Shown here: positions 29,601 to 39,900 of the stretch, one piece after another | Position numbering within the stretch: position 1 is the first letter of the stretch | Layout of the letters: each line of letters opens with the position of its first letter | Source: Gyrodactylus bullatarudis | Lineage: Eukaryota; Platyhelminthes; Monogenea; Gyrodactylidea; Gyrodactylidae | Direction of reading: 5' to 3' | Assembly: GCA_012064415.1 (NCBI GenBank) | Contig: SSNU01000062.1 | Coordinates: 179,097 to 243,096, forward strand | Length of the DNA stretch: 64,000 nt | The notes under the pieces: generated by a model | Told to the model about the DNA's origin: nothing | Databases searched by the model: none | What the model saw: the letters and a program-made list of their open reading frames with translations, nothing else | Position numbers and translations under genes: made by a program

Positions 29601-32600
29601 ATTTCTTTCCCCAAACAGATAAAATACATCCAAGACCGATGGGGTCATGTTGGTAACTACTTTGGTTATAGGTGAGTTGGTGAATTTAATACCCAATGAA
29701 TCCATGGTATTATTATTTTTTCAGCCTTGAAATACTTGACATGGATGGTAACGGCATAGCAGACATTGTTGTGAGCTCACCTTATTACAGTGAGAAGCGA
29801 GATGAATCTCAACCTGACTCGAGTCTGAAGCCAGACATTGGCAGAGTCTACATATTCTATGGAAATAATGAGACAGACACCTCCAGTTTCTCCTACGACA
29901 CGGATAATCCAGTAATTCTCAAAGGCCTTAAGATGAAATGGGGCCGCTTTGGTCATTCGATTGCCAATTTGGGAGATATTGACGGCGATGGTACCGAGGA
30001 TCTAGCTGTTAGTTGTCCTTTTTGTAAGCTGACTCAGGAATCTGAGAATTCTGGAGCAGTCTTCATTTATTTCGGACGAAATGGCCTTCGTATTGAAGAC
30101 GAACCTATGCAAATTATCTTTTCCGATAATATTCCCAAAACAGAGCCCTTGTATCAGTGTGAATTCAGTTTTGATGAGCCAGATACGCATAGGAATTTCA
30201 AATCGTTTGGTTGGAGCCTATCCAGTGGCGTTGACATTGACCTTAACGAGTCCCCAGATCTTCTCGTTGGCGACTATGATTCTGGTCAGGTAAATATTTA
30301 TATTCTCAATCTTGTACGTTTCAAGGGTTCACCTATTTTTTAAATATTTTTTTCAGATTATCGCTTTAAAATCTAGAAGTTTCCTATGGTTCGAAGATCC
30401 CATCTGGAAAATGAATCAGACTGAGTTTATTAAATGGACATCTGGCGACGATTCCTATTGCAATGATGAAAAATGTCGTTACAAAGTTGAACTCTCAGTT
30501 TTGGTCCGCGGCCGAAAGAGTTTCATCGCCAACAATGTCCTAAGCCTGCTAGTTACTATGGATTTGGACTCACTAATTGATTCGGAAAAACGAATTGGTG
30601 ACTCATCAGAGCTGAGTCCTCTCGGCGGACCCAGTATCATCCAGAGAAAAGTGTTCCTTAATAAGCTCTCTGAGAATAATAATCGAGTTACTATTTTCAA
30701 TTTAATATTCGAGCCAAAAATTCGATCTGTTCGCATGAACAACTGGATGCCGATCGTTATGAATGCAACGATTGAGCCTTTAGTGACAAATGACGAAAAT
30801 CCCGAATGGTCAATGCACCCATACCTAGGCGAGCGGTCTTTTGTGAATGATCCACTCTACTTTACCAATAAGGACTGTGGACCTGATCAGGTGTGTCATT
30901 GTGACCTCCAAATCAAATTAATTGAGTCATCACCAAATAAGGATGAAAATGTTATCTATTATCGTGAACGAATAACCCAACGAAATGTCACCTTTGGATT
31001 GGCTAATTTCGGCGAGAATGCCTATCAAGCTGAACTTCGCGTGCTCATACCTAAACAGTTTAGTTATACTCCTCCAACTGAGCTAAACTGCCTCATTGAC
31101 GAAAATGACGACTCACCTGATCATGTACTTCTCAAGTGTTCCCTTGGGGATCCCTTGAGAAATACCGGTCTGAGATTTAGACCGTTCACTTTCAACTTGA
31201 ACACCGCCAGTGCATTTAGTCTGAATGATGGGGAAAAGCGTCAAAATCAAACCCTTTCCAACGGGGTCGAAAGCAAATTCTTCCCTGATGAACTAAACAT
31301 TTCTGCATATCTATCCTCTGGTAATCTTGATAAGGATCCTACCAACAATCGAGTTAATCTTACCTATAAACTGCGTCTATATGCCAAAGTTCAGGTGAGC
31401 CATTCTATAGAATGATAAATAAACATAATAATTTGACATTTCCAGTTAAACAAACAGAAAAAGCAATCATTTCTGCATTGTTGATACATCATCTCTTCTT
31501 CCTGCCTACATATTGATGATTTATCGCAATGAATACTATGAAAATGTTCATTTACTCATCTGAATTTGACATTTCTAAACATTTCTTGATAACTATTTAT
31601 AATTAGAGCATATAATTTGCTACTTTTTTGTTGAAAAATCGAACAATATAGAAATTTTTGAAAATTATATTAGTCGCATTCTGATTGGTTAACTTCTAAT
31701 GCATGTAAAATTTAGTCAATACACCGTCTATGAGGAGTAAATAAGCAGGGATGTGTTTCCCGATTCAATTTGATTGTTCAATACCACTTGCGAGTGTACT
31801 AAAGTCCTTAATAAATAATGCATTGCTATACTTGATAATTATCAATAAAATTTGTTTATCGCAAATTTTGATGCTCTATTTATAACTACTATAATGTTAC
31901 CGATACATTTTACCTCTACTAATGAGTATAGGGACAAATCTATTTATAAATATTAATACACATGCTCTCTTCCCTCTTCTGTGAACTGGTGGTTTTCTTT
32001 GATAAATCAAGAGAACATTCTGTTATTGATTCTCTCTCATTTAGAATATTCTCTGTTTGTATAGACGGTTTGAACTACTATTGTAAGTTGATGTGAACCC
32101 CCTCGAATGGGAATTACTATATAATAGGAAATATATAAAATAATATGTATATATACAAGTTTATAAGTATGTATGTAAGAAAGGAACCACATCCTCTACC
32201 CCATTCTCCATTATTCAAGAATGAACCTAATTTCAACTTTGTGAAATTTGTTTATTTTCCCAAAATTAATTCTAAACAATTCATACCCCCTTTTTGAACA
32301 GATGAATAAAGATTATCAAAAGAGGGTTGATTTTAGAATGTACTTTTGAAAAAAGGGAAATGTACATTTTAGTTGTGGCCACAACCAATGAACATTCATC
32401 ATTTGGACAGGTGAAAGGCCGATTTTAGACTTTTGTTTACCCATATTTACATTACTCAAGAGAATAAGAAATAGGGGTAGATCATCGAAATCAAAAAATT
32501 AGAATGTCGCAAAGCTTGGACCATCATTTTAGAGAGTTAATTTCATATTTGAGCAAAAAACCTGTGAATAACGTTCTCAAGTTTTTTTTCGAAAAAAGAA

Positions 32601-34816
32601 ATAATTTTAAAGACTGGTAACTGATGTATCCGATAATTTTATCCAACTTTAAATAGAAAATTTTAGATAATCTATAATATATTATTAACAAGAAAAAGAG
32701 CCTAAAAATATTTCGCCTGATCCGACAATCGAACCTTAAATCTAAAGCCAGCACTCAGCCACTTAGTTTTGGTGACAATTACATTTTTTATCTACTTAGT
32801 CTATGAATATTTTTGTTCAAGAAATTTTACAGTATTATTCAAAGGTTTTTTCTTCTTCTTAGACTTGTACTTTTTATACCAAAATGAATATTTTTAAATA
32901 TGTAATGATAATTATGATTGTATTTCCAGTTGTCATCATCGTCCCAGGAAAGTGCCACAATGGACCGTAGAAATTTCTCCAGACTTATCACGAGTATGCA
33001 GAAAATTGAGCCAAACTATATCGGCCCACAAATCAAGCACACCTATCTCCTCACGAATGAGGGTCCATCACCCATTGAGAATCTTCAGATTAACCTCTCG
33101 ATACCGATTATGACGGCAGATCGTGAGAATTTGTTGTACATCCTCGATAGAATACGCTATCAGGATATGGAGGGAGGGCCAGCAGTTACCATTGATACTC
33201 TGCCAAATGTAAGTAGGTGTATTTGGCTAAAGTACAATCAAGGGTATAAAATCGCCGTGAAAAATTGTATTCTATTTCTAACCTTTTCATGACATTGTAG
33301 AGAGAACACCAACCAAGATTTGAACAGGGTCAGTCAAAGTTCATTTTTCACATGTGAACTTTACAAAACCCTTTGTATTCATTTGAAGATTAAGGGGGTC
33401 TATTTAGTAAAGTAATGATCGTACTCAGAACATTTATTCGTGTGTATCAGGTTATTGATTCGATAGCCTTGGATTTTAATCAAGATATAGTACATTGGGA
33501 TCAGTATTTCATAATGCATACATATTTCATATACATTTCATACGTGTACTTATTTATATTATTAGTATTTTTTCTATTCAAGATTAATTAATAAACATAC
33601 ATATTGGAGACTATATTCATTCATGAATTCGTTAATTAATTCCTCTGAATGAAATGCTAATAAAATATTTCATTGAATTAGTTTTACTATACACTATAAA
33701 CTGTATCATTTACTACTTTTATTACTTTTACTACCCCTACTATGTAGTATTAATATGAATTAAATTCATTGAATATAAATTTATACAGTTTTTGTATTAG
33801 AAATAATCATTCATACGACTATTCTTATTAAGTCTCCATTTAAGAAGAGTCTAGATAATAAAAATTTCATACAAACTGCTGTATAATACAGTACATAGAA
33901 ATACAAAGAAATCGACTTGAAATGTATCGTAGGATATATTTAACAAACAAAGATGTGATACATGTATTTATTTAGTCTGCTAAAAGTTTATTCGTCTGAG
34001 AACCACTGAAAATTTTTTAAGTTTATCATGTTAATTGAATTTAAAACGTTTGTTTTCATATTCTAGGTGATTAGTTCAGATGCAAATTTTAATGGAAGCT
34101 GCTTCATCCCTGATGAGTTTGTCAATCCCCTAAAGTTGCAAGCAGTTGACAAAGCAAATACAGAACGACTCAAAAAAATCAATCGATTCCCCCGGAGTCT
34201 TGAGAGCAATAGGGAGTTTTATTCAGATGATCCATTTGAGATAGACGGACAAGTCAATGATGGCAAGAGACGATCAGAACGACAAAGTGACCAGGTTAAC
34301 TCATTCATGGGTTCAATCCTGGCCAATAGCCGGACGAAGCAGCAAGAAATTATCCGATGTGGCCATGACTTTGCTAATCTCGGCAAACCAATCTGCGCGA
34401 ATATTGTTTGTTTTATCAACAAGTTGAACAGTCGAGATGCTGTGCGTATCAACCTGAGGGCTTGGGTTTGGTCAGATACTCTATTCCGGCATAAAATCTC
34501 CGATATTGGGGTGATAACTGAGGCCAAATGTCAACTTCCCGAGAAGGCGTTTAATATAAATGTCTATGGTAGCCGAGAAGTGGCTCCACTTGCCATTGGC
34601 CAGTCATTTGTGTTTGAGGGTATCAAATCCCTTATAACCAATGATATTCCGATATGGCCAATTATTCTGGGTATTCTTGTGGGTGCCACTTTACTCACAT
34701 GTATCATTATCGGAATGTGGAAATGTGGCTTCTTCAAGCGCAAACGATGGTATGATCATTCGGATATGCAGAATGCCTCCTCTGTCCTGGATTCCTCGAA
34801 AATGGTCCATCTATAG
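17649..34816 (+). CDS. Integrin alpha subunit (no I domain, furin-cleaved class)
   Basis: Type I membrane receptor that pairs with an integrin beta chain for cell-matrix adhesion. Eight exons fit in phase: 17649-18048, 22617-22865, 27934-28274, 29619-29671, 29725-30289, 30357-31394, 32930-33208, 34067-34816, giving about 1224 residues. Visible in order: hydrophobic signal peptide (residues 1-22); beta-propeller with FG-GAP calcium loops of the DxDGNGxxD type near residues 353 and 426 and a weaker one near 528; thigh/calf segment; basic KRRSER site near residues 1042-1047, matching the heavy/light-chain cleavage position of non-I-domain alphas; a transmembrane helix near 1170-1194; and the diagnostic GFFKR at about 1196-1200 followed by a 24-residue tail. 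No I domain is inserted. Introns 1 and 2 are about 4.6 and 5.1 kb while introns 4 and 5 are 53 and 67 nt. The laminin- versus RGD-binding class is not resolved. A CAG acceptor at 17616 suggests a 5' UTR exon or spliced leader. Confidence 0.95.
18500..18876. mobile_element. Short TIR element (MITE-like) in integrin intron 1
   Basis: Terminal inverted repeats of about 33 bp face each other: the left end starts TGACTCGAGCATTCGCATTT and the right end, read in reverse complement, starts GTCACTCGCACATTCGCATT, and both continue through TTGCAG to a TATAGTTA/TATGGTTA segment. The interior of about 310 bp has no coding potential. A clear target-site duplication is not evident. It is best read as a non-autonomous DNA transposon; superfamily unknown. 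Confidence 0.7.
22536..22555 (+). repeat. ATA/AAT microsatellite
   Basis: A run of about six or seven AAT units lies some 60 bp before integrin exon 2, within the intron tail. Confidence 0.85.
22866..27933 (+). other. Integrin intron 2
   Basis: About 5.1 kb from a GTGAGT donor to a TTTTTTTAG acceptor. Contents noticed: an AAT repeat near 23790 and a 93-codon open frame with coding-like composition at 25864-26145 (listed separately). No other structure is supported. Confidence 0.8.
25864..26145 (+). other. Open frame of 93 codons, coding-like but lacking a start codon
   Basis: The frame runs from just after a TGA to a TGA with no ATG in its first 80 codons. Its middle part is richer in G and C than the surrounding intron and encodes a basic, ordinary-looking peptide (for example NGKKPAPALTKKGIKRWIDT). 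A pyrimidine-rich CCCAAAG acceptor-like site lies near 25884 and GGTAAG donor-like sites lie near 25937 and 25949, so it could be an alternative integrin exon, an exon of a nested gene or a relic of a mobile element. I recognise no domain. Chance cannot be excluded. Confidence 0.3.
28466..29089. mobile_element. Foldback element, family copy 1 (integrin intron 3)
   Basis: Ends are inverted repeats: the left begins TGATATGAAGTTGGGAATCT and the right is its near-exact complement. Inner portions of the arms also match, including a palindromic TTGGCGCC core near 28583 and 28955 and a segment reading TTTTTCAGGATCAAGATTAT on the left that is mirrored near 28880 on the right. No protein is encoded beyond short chance frames. 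A second copy of the same family lies at 63058-63502, which supports a mobile, non-autonomous foldback element. Confidence 0.75.
29375..29392 (+). repeat. CT dinucleotide repeat
   Basis: A run of about eight CT units followed by GCAG, in integrin intron 3. It resembles a polypyrimidine/AG acceptor, but the reading frame of the neighbouring exons does not require an exon here. Confidence 0.8.
31395..32929 (+). other. Integrin intron 6
   Basis: About 1.5 kb, GTGAGC to TTTCCAG. AT-rich with no recognised gene, repeat family or RNA. Confidence 0.85.
33209..34066 (+). other. Integrin intron 7
   Basis: About 860 bp, GTAAGT to TTCTAG. If unspliced, the frame from exon 7 would stop at 33292, giving a receptor with no membrane anchor. 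Nothing else is seen. Confidence 0.85.
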
Positions 34817-35203
34817 AGATAGAGATTTCAGATTTTATTGTGTCAACAAACGCCAAGAGTCTTTCATTATTTATTACAAAGCAAACCCTTATTATCATCA
34901 TTTAATAACTTGTGAGAAAGAAAAAATTTTGACCGAACTAAGACGAATATTGTCCCGCATGTTTTTATTTTAGTTTTTAACTTTTTATATGATTGTGAAA
35001 AGTTTTATTCATTGTCCGTCAGTGATGGCTTCAGTTTTATCAATTTTTATATTTCAATTTTGTGAATCTACTTTAGAGTAGATTGTGGGAGAGAAAAAAA
35101 AGTTGTATATATTCTTTTCGAAAGTTGAAATCAAAGTTGTATATCACATAAATGCTACAAATTATGCAAAATATTACCAAAGAAGACTATTGATGTGCAA
35201 TTG

Positions 35204-35245
35204 TATATTATAAATAAATGTAATTCGAGGTTGTTTTTTGAATAA
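35204..35245 (+). terminator. Integrin polyadenylation signals
   Basis: Two AATAAA-type hexamers (near 35212 and 35239) lie about 400 nt after the integrin stop and just before the 3' end of the convergent kinase gene, whose reverse-strand AATAAA lies near 35296. The two transcripts therefore end back to back. Confidence 0.6.
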
Positions 35246-35322
35246 ATTCTTGTTTTTTGGCCAGAAATCATTCATAATTTTTTAAAAGGCACTTTTATTG
35301 CTACATATGACAAGAGTTACGA

Positions 35323-36744
35323 TTAACTTTGAGCATATTGAGTTGTCTTGGTTTTGGCGCTTATTGCATCTAGCAAAGGCTGACGCTTATGACGATAACG
35401 AATGGCGAGATTCTTTAACTCTGTCTCCAAATCTCGATTGAGAACAAAGAGCTGCTGCTCCAATTCCACGTAGGATAACCGTCCAAAATGTGTAAACTCC
35501 ATTGAACTAGGCGAACTGCCATCAGTAGAATTAATGAAGCCAGACTGATTGAGAGCCTTGCTGAATGGGGCAAACTGACGATGTGATGTAATAGGACCTT
35601 TATTACTATTCGCTGTATTTTGATTTTCCTCCTTCTTTCGTGTAAGTGTCCCCTGACGGTTACTTGTATCTGTTCCATTGACAATCATTGTACCATAATT
35701 CTTTGACGATGAGTTAGATATCAAGGTGGAATTATCGATGCGACTTGTACCAGTGGCATGTCTAATCATGGTATCGTCCCTAGAGTTCTTTGAACTGCCA
35801 TGATTAGACTGAATTTCATTATTCGTACTCATGAGACTGTTGATTTGATTGGTTTGGGCTTCATTTTTTTTCTCTCGAGCAACTAGAGCTTCTTCAATGA
35901 TGTTCAAAAGAATCGTCTTTGGCTTAGCTTTTAGTATTAGGGGATCTTGCAAGAGATCAGTAGCTGACGGTCGTTGGTCTGGTTTCTTGATCAAGCAGGC
36001 AGTAATGAAGTTCTTGAAATCATCCGAATAATTTTCTGGCTTCTTCAAATGCGGTGGTGGTTGACTAGGAATCATGAATAATGCTCTCATCGGATGGACA
36101 TCCCCAAGGGGTGGTTTACCTTCAGCCATTTCGATTGTTGTAATTCCTAAGGACCAAATGTCAGCTGAGCAGTCATACCCAATCTCCTGGATTATTTCTG
36201 GTGCCATCCAATAGGGTGTACCGATAACTGTATTACGTTGAGCCATTGTGTCAGTTAACTGGCCAGCAACACCAAAGTCTGCTATTTTAACATCACCTGA
36301 CTCAGTTAGTAAAATATTTCCCGCTTTAATATCTCTATGGATCTTTCGCATTCCATGGAGATATTCAATGCCGAGAATACTGAGTTGTAAGACTGTCTGG
36401 ATTTCGATTTCTTCCAGAGGTTTACCTCTCAGCTTGATAATATCAGCAACTGAGCCTGCCCCACAATACTCCATGCAAATCCAGAGATCTTGATTGTCGA
36501 AGAGACTACCAAAGCATTTAACTATATAAGGACAATTGCATTGTTGCATAATGGAGATTTCTTTGACAATATCGGAGAGATCACTATCGACCGGCACTTT
36601 TTTAACAGCAACAATGCTTCCATTAGACTTGAGTTTTGCTTTAAGAACACTTCCATAGCTGCCCTTGCCAAGTTTAGAGATGATCTCCAAAACTTCTGAG
36701 GGAGGACGAGATAAATCTCCTTCGTTTATTCTTGCCTGTGCCAT
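35323..36744 (-). CDS. Ste20-type MST/Hippo kinase with SARAH domain, intronless
   Basis: Serine/threonine kinase of the Hippo pathway (MST1/2, Drosophila Hippo) that phosphorylates Warts/LATS and MOB. The single 473-codon frame has: glycine loop GKGSYGSV (residues 26-33), VAVK lysine at 48, HRD at 136-138, DFG at 156-158, and activation segment GTPYWMAPE with Thr176 at the autophosphorylated position of MST kinases. A serine/asparagine-rich linker follows, then a C-terminal SARAH helix (about 417-465, containing LSYVELEQQL and KRQPLLDAI) that mediates dimerisation and Salvador/RASSF binding. Length matches the family (about 487 in human). All other long genes here have introns, so an uninterrupted 1.4 kb frame is unusual and may reflect intron loss or retroposition. 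Divergent from the Cav-beta gene with 164 bp between start codons. Confidence 0.95.
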   Translation of the reverse strand: MAQARINEGDLSRPPSEVLEIISKLGKGSYGSVLKAKLKSNGSIVAVKKVPVDSDLSDIVKEISIMQQCNCPYIVKCFGSLFDNQDLWICMEYCGAGSVADIIKLRGKPLEEIEIQTVLQLSILGIEYLHGMRKIHRDIKAGNILLTESGDVKIADFGVAGQLTDTMAQRNTVIGTPYWMAPEIIQEIGYDCSADIWSLGITTIEMAEGKPPLGDVHPMRALFMIPSQPPPHLKKPENYSDDFKNFITACLIKKPDQRPSATDLLQDPLILKAKPKTILLNIIEEALVAREKKNEAQTNQINSLMSTNNEIQSNHGSSKNSRDDTMIRHATGTSRIDNSTLISNSSSKNYGTMIVNGTDTSNRQGTLTRKKEENQNTANSNKGPITSHRQFAPFSKALNQSGFINSTDGSSPSSMEFTHFGRLSYVELEQQLFVLNRDLETELKNLAIRYRHKRQPLLDAISAKTKTTQYAQS

Positions 36745-36908
36745 AATTAATCAAAATTGTAAAAATATTTTTGAAAACATTCAAATTGTAGCAATGAGGT
36801 TAATTCCAATAAACTCATATTCTGAATTTTTTGACTTGTTTTAATTGAATAAATTTAAATCAACATCAATTCAACACCTTTACAAATGGTCAGGCAATAG
36901 ATGTAATT
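36745..36908. promoter_or_regulatory. Divergent spacer between MST kinase and Cav-beta
   Basis: Only 164 bp separates the two start codons, so it must hold both 5' leaders and probably a shared bidirectional promoter. AT-rich; no clear TATA box or recognised motif. Confidence 0.55.
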
Positions 36909-39900
36909 ATGCATTCGATGGGTTATAACCAAAATCCAGAATTCCATGGCAACATGGCAGATATGAGAGACTTAAGAATGAACAGTGAGGTAAGTTCACG
37001 CCCATATTTACAAATAAATCTAAATGACCCGTATAATTTTTATAATAAATCAAGGAATCAATGGAATCAGATCAACAGTTCAGTTACGAAGAAGAAGGTT
37101 CAGAAGATAGACAATTTGAGAACGAAATCATCGACGAAGACGAAGAAAGTCCAAACCATCTCTACTCAAGTAGCCACGGAAATCACAAGGTAATTTTTAT
37201 CTGTATTTTTTAAATTGAAATTAAAATTTTTATCTAAATGTCTTCAAAATTCAGTCATTGGAATTAGACGACGAAGATGACGAAGAAGCAGAACTAGATG
37301 ATAGTGGAGAAGCTGAAAGGGAACAAAAACGAATGGATGTTGAAAAAATAGCAAGGGTACAATTGCAAAAGGCTCGTGCCTCAAAAGTTTTATTTGCAGT
37401 CCGCACTAATGTTGCTTATGATGGGAGTTGCGAAGAGGACTGTCCAATTCCTGGCATGGCAATCAGTTTTCAAGTTAAGGATTTTCTCCATATTAATGAA
37501 AAGTTCAACAACGAATGGTGGTTCGGCCGATTGGTTCGTGAGGCTTGTGAAATTGGATTTATTCCTTCGCCAGCTAAACTGGAGATGATCCGTAATTCAT
37601 TTACAGGCAAAAATACAAGGTAATTTATTTTACCACTAATCTTTTTACAAACTAATCGATTTTATTAACATTAATAGGAATGCCAATTCTAGAGCTTCTT
37701 CGCCTCCACAGAGTGAGTTTGTGCTTGAAAGCTTTCAGAGATTTCTGTATTAATCTAGGAGGCATTTAAATTAGAAATTAGAATGTTGACTCAATTATAT
37801 TTTTATGGTTTATCCTGTCTTTGTCAAATCCATTATAAATAAAATTGATTCGAACCCCTCTGTAAAATATTTCAAGTACGCAGATGACATCAAACTACTC
37901 ATTCCAATCGCTCAACGCAGGTGTTTGATCTCTGAGGAAATGGGTCATCTTAAGTATTCTCTTTCCTCAATAGGTCTCAGTATAAATCAGAGTAAAACTA
38001 AAGTCATGCCTATTAGGAATTCTCTCTCAAATCATAATATATCCTTCAATACAGTTTCGCTCATAAAGGATCTTGGACTCTCCTATGATCATAATCTCAA
38101 TACCAATATTCATTCAAAAGATATCTTAAAAATAGCACTTTGTAAAATCTACTTTCTCAGGAAATTCGTCAACGATCCATCTCTTCGTCTCAAACTATAT
38201 AAATCTCTCATTCTACCATATCTTGACTATGGATCTGGTATTCTCTGTGATCTTCCTATCGGTAGCAGAAAACTAGAAAGAATACAATACACATATCTCA
38301 AAAGCTGCCTTGGTCCACTTTCCTACAAGGAGCTCCTCGACAATGCCAATCTAATCCCCCCTGTGGCTAAGAAGAACGGCTTCTTCCGCTGTGCTCAACT
38401 CAAAGTTCGCCCCCAAGCACATCTAGTCATTATAATCTGAGATCTTCAAGATCATATTCCATTTGTCCTCACTGTCCTTCTTCCTCTCAGAGCTAGATTT
38501 CAAATTGATTTTAATATTTTTAAATCCAAAAACATCTCGAATATTTGTAAAATTCTTATCAATTATGTACCAGAGTCACACAACTATTAAAAAATTTTTT
38601 TTAATAAAAAAATCTAGTTTATATATTTTATGACATAACAGCTATGTAAAAGCGACATAAAACTTTAATAGTTTTTTGTTGTTGTATGAAATGAAGTAGA
38701 AAATTGTTTTTATAGGATATGTCGTTGTTGGACCTCACACAAATCAGTAAAAGAATGCTAGATCATAGCAAACAGAGTTTGAAATTTTTTCACATCTTGT
38801 TTTACCCAACTTATAATTATGACTAGATGATGTTCGTTCCATTTATCGTGGTACTATTTTCGTGGTAGAATTTTATAGAAAAAGTTAACATGAAGCTAAT
38901 AGAAACAAGGATAAACTTAGGTAGTAAGAAACTGGGATATTTTGTGTCTAGAATTTATGTTTAGAAAAGGTCTTGATTGACGATTCAATTTTATTTATCC
39001 TTCAGATGATGATGACAGATTAGACAGTGACGGCAAGGGGTTGCCGGGGATGAATCCAAAGAATAGCACTGTCGTTATCAAAGGAGGGAGGAAGCCATTC
39101 TTCAAGAAATCCGACAATATACCCCCTTATGAGGTGGTACCGTCAATGAGACCAGTTGTCCTCATCGGTCCATCTCTCAAGGGCTACGAGGTTACTGATA
39201 TGATGCAAAAGGCCATTTTCGACTTTCTCAAACATCGCTTTGAAGGTCGGATCATCATAACGCGGGTAACAGCTGATATTTCCCTAGCTAAAAGGTCCCT
39301 GTTGAATAATCCCACGCGTCGACCAATCATTGAAAAATCATCGGCTAGAAATCAGTCTATTGGTAAGCGCTTCAATTACTTTTCAATCCAACAAGTTTAG
39401 GAAAAATAAACCTTCACCCTCCCTTGTCATTTCTATCTCGTTTTAAACGAATATAACAAGAGATTAATAAAGTTTAGAATAATCCCAATGTAGAGTTTTA
39501 CAGTGTTTTAAGACATTGTGCTCTTTCCATCTATCTGAATCTAACTTGATTGAGATTGTCTTCTTATTTTGTATTCGGATAAGCAATTCCATAAGAGAGT
39601 CAAGTAATATTCAATTCACGGTGGCAGATTCATCCATATTAGGACTCGTCAATACACCATAGCCAGAATTCGAATCCAGGTCTTCAACATTGTAAAGTGT
39701 GTACATGGATGAAACGCGTCTACTTCTGCCACCGAGAGTTGAATGAAATCCGAATTCTAACACCTAGGTGTATGAGTAGACAATCTCCATACAAGTTAGA
39801 GCTCATATGGATGCCGTAATTACCAGTGAACACTTTGCTAGAAGATTAATCAAGTTTCTTTCGAATACCAGCATAAAGATCATTGTATATTCACTTGAAT

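Noticed and set aside
34219..34527. 102-codon frame antisense to integrin exon 8
   Set aside because: Shadow of the strongly supported integrin exon; no independent evidence.
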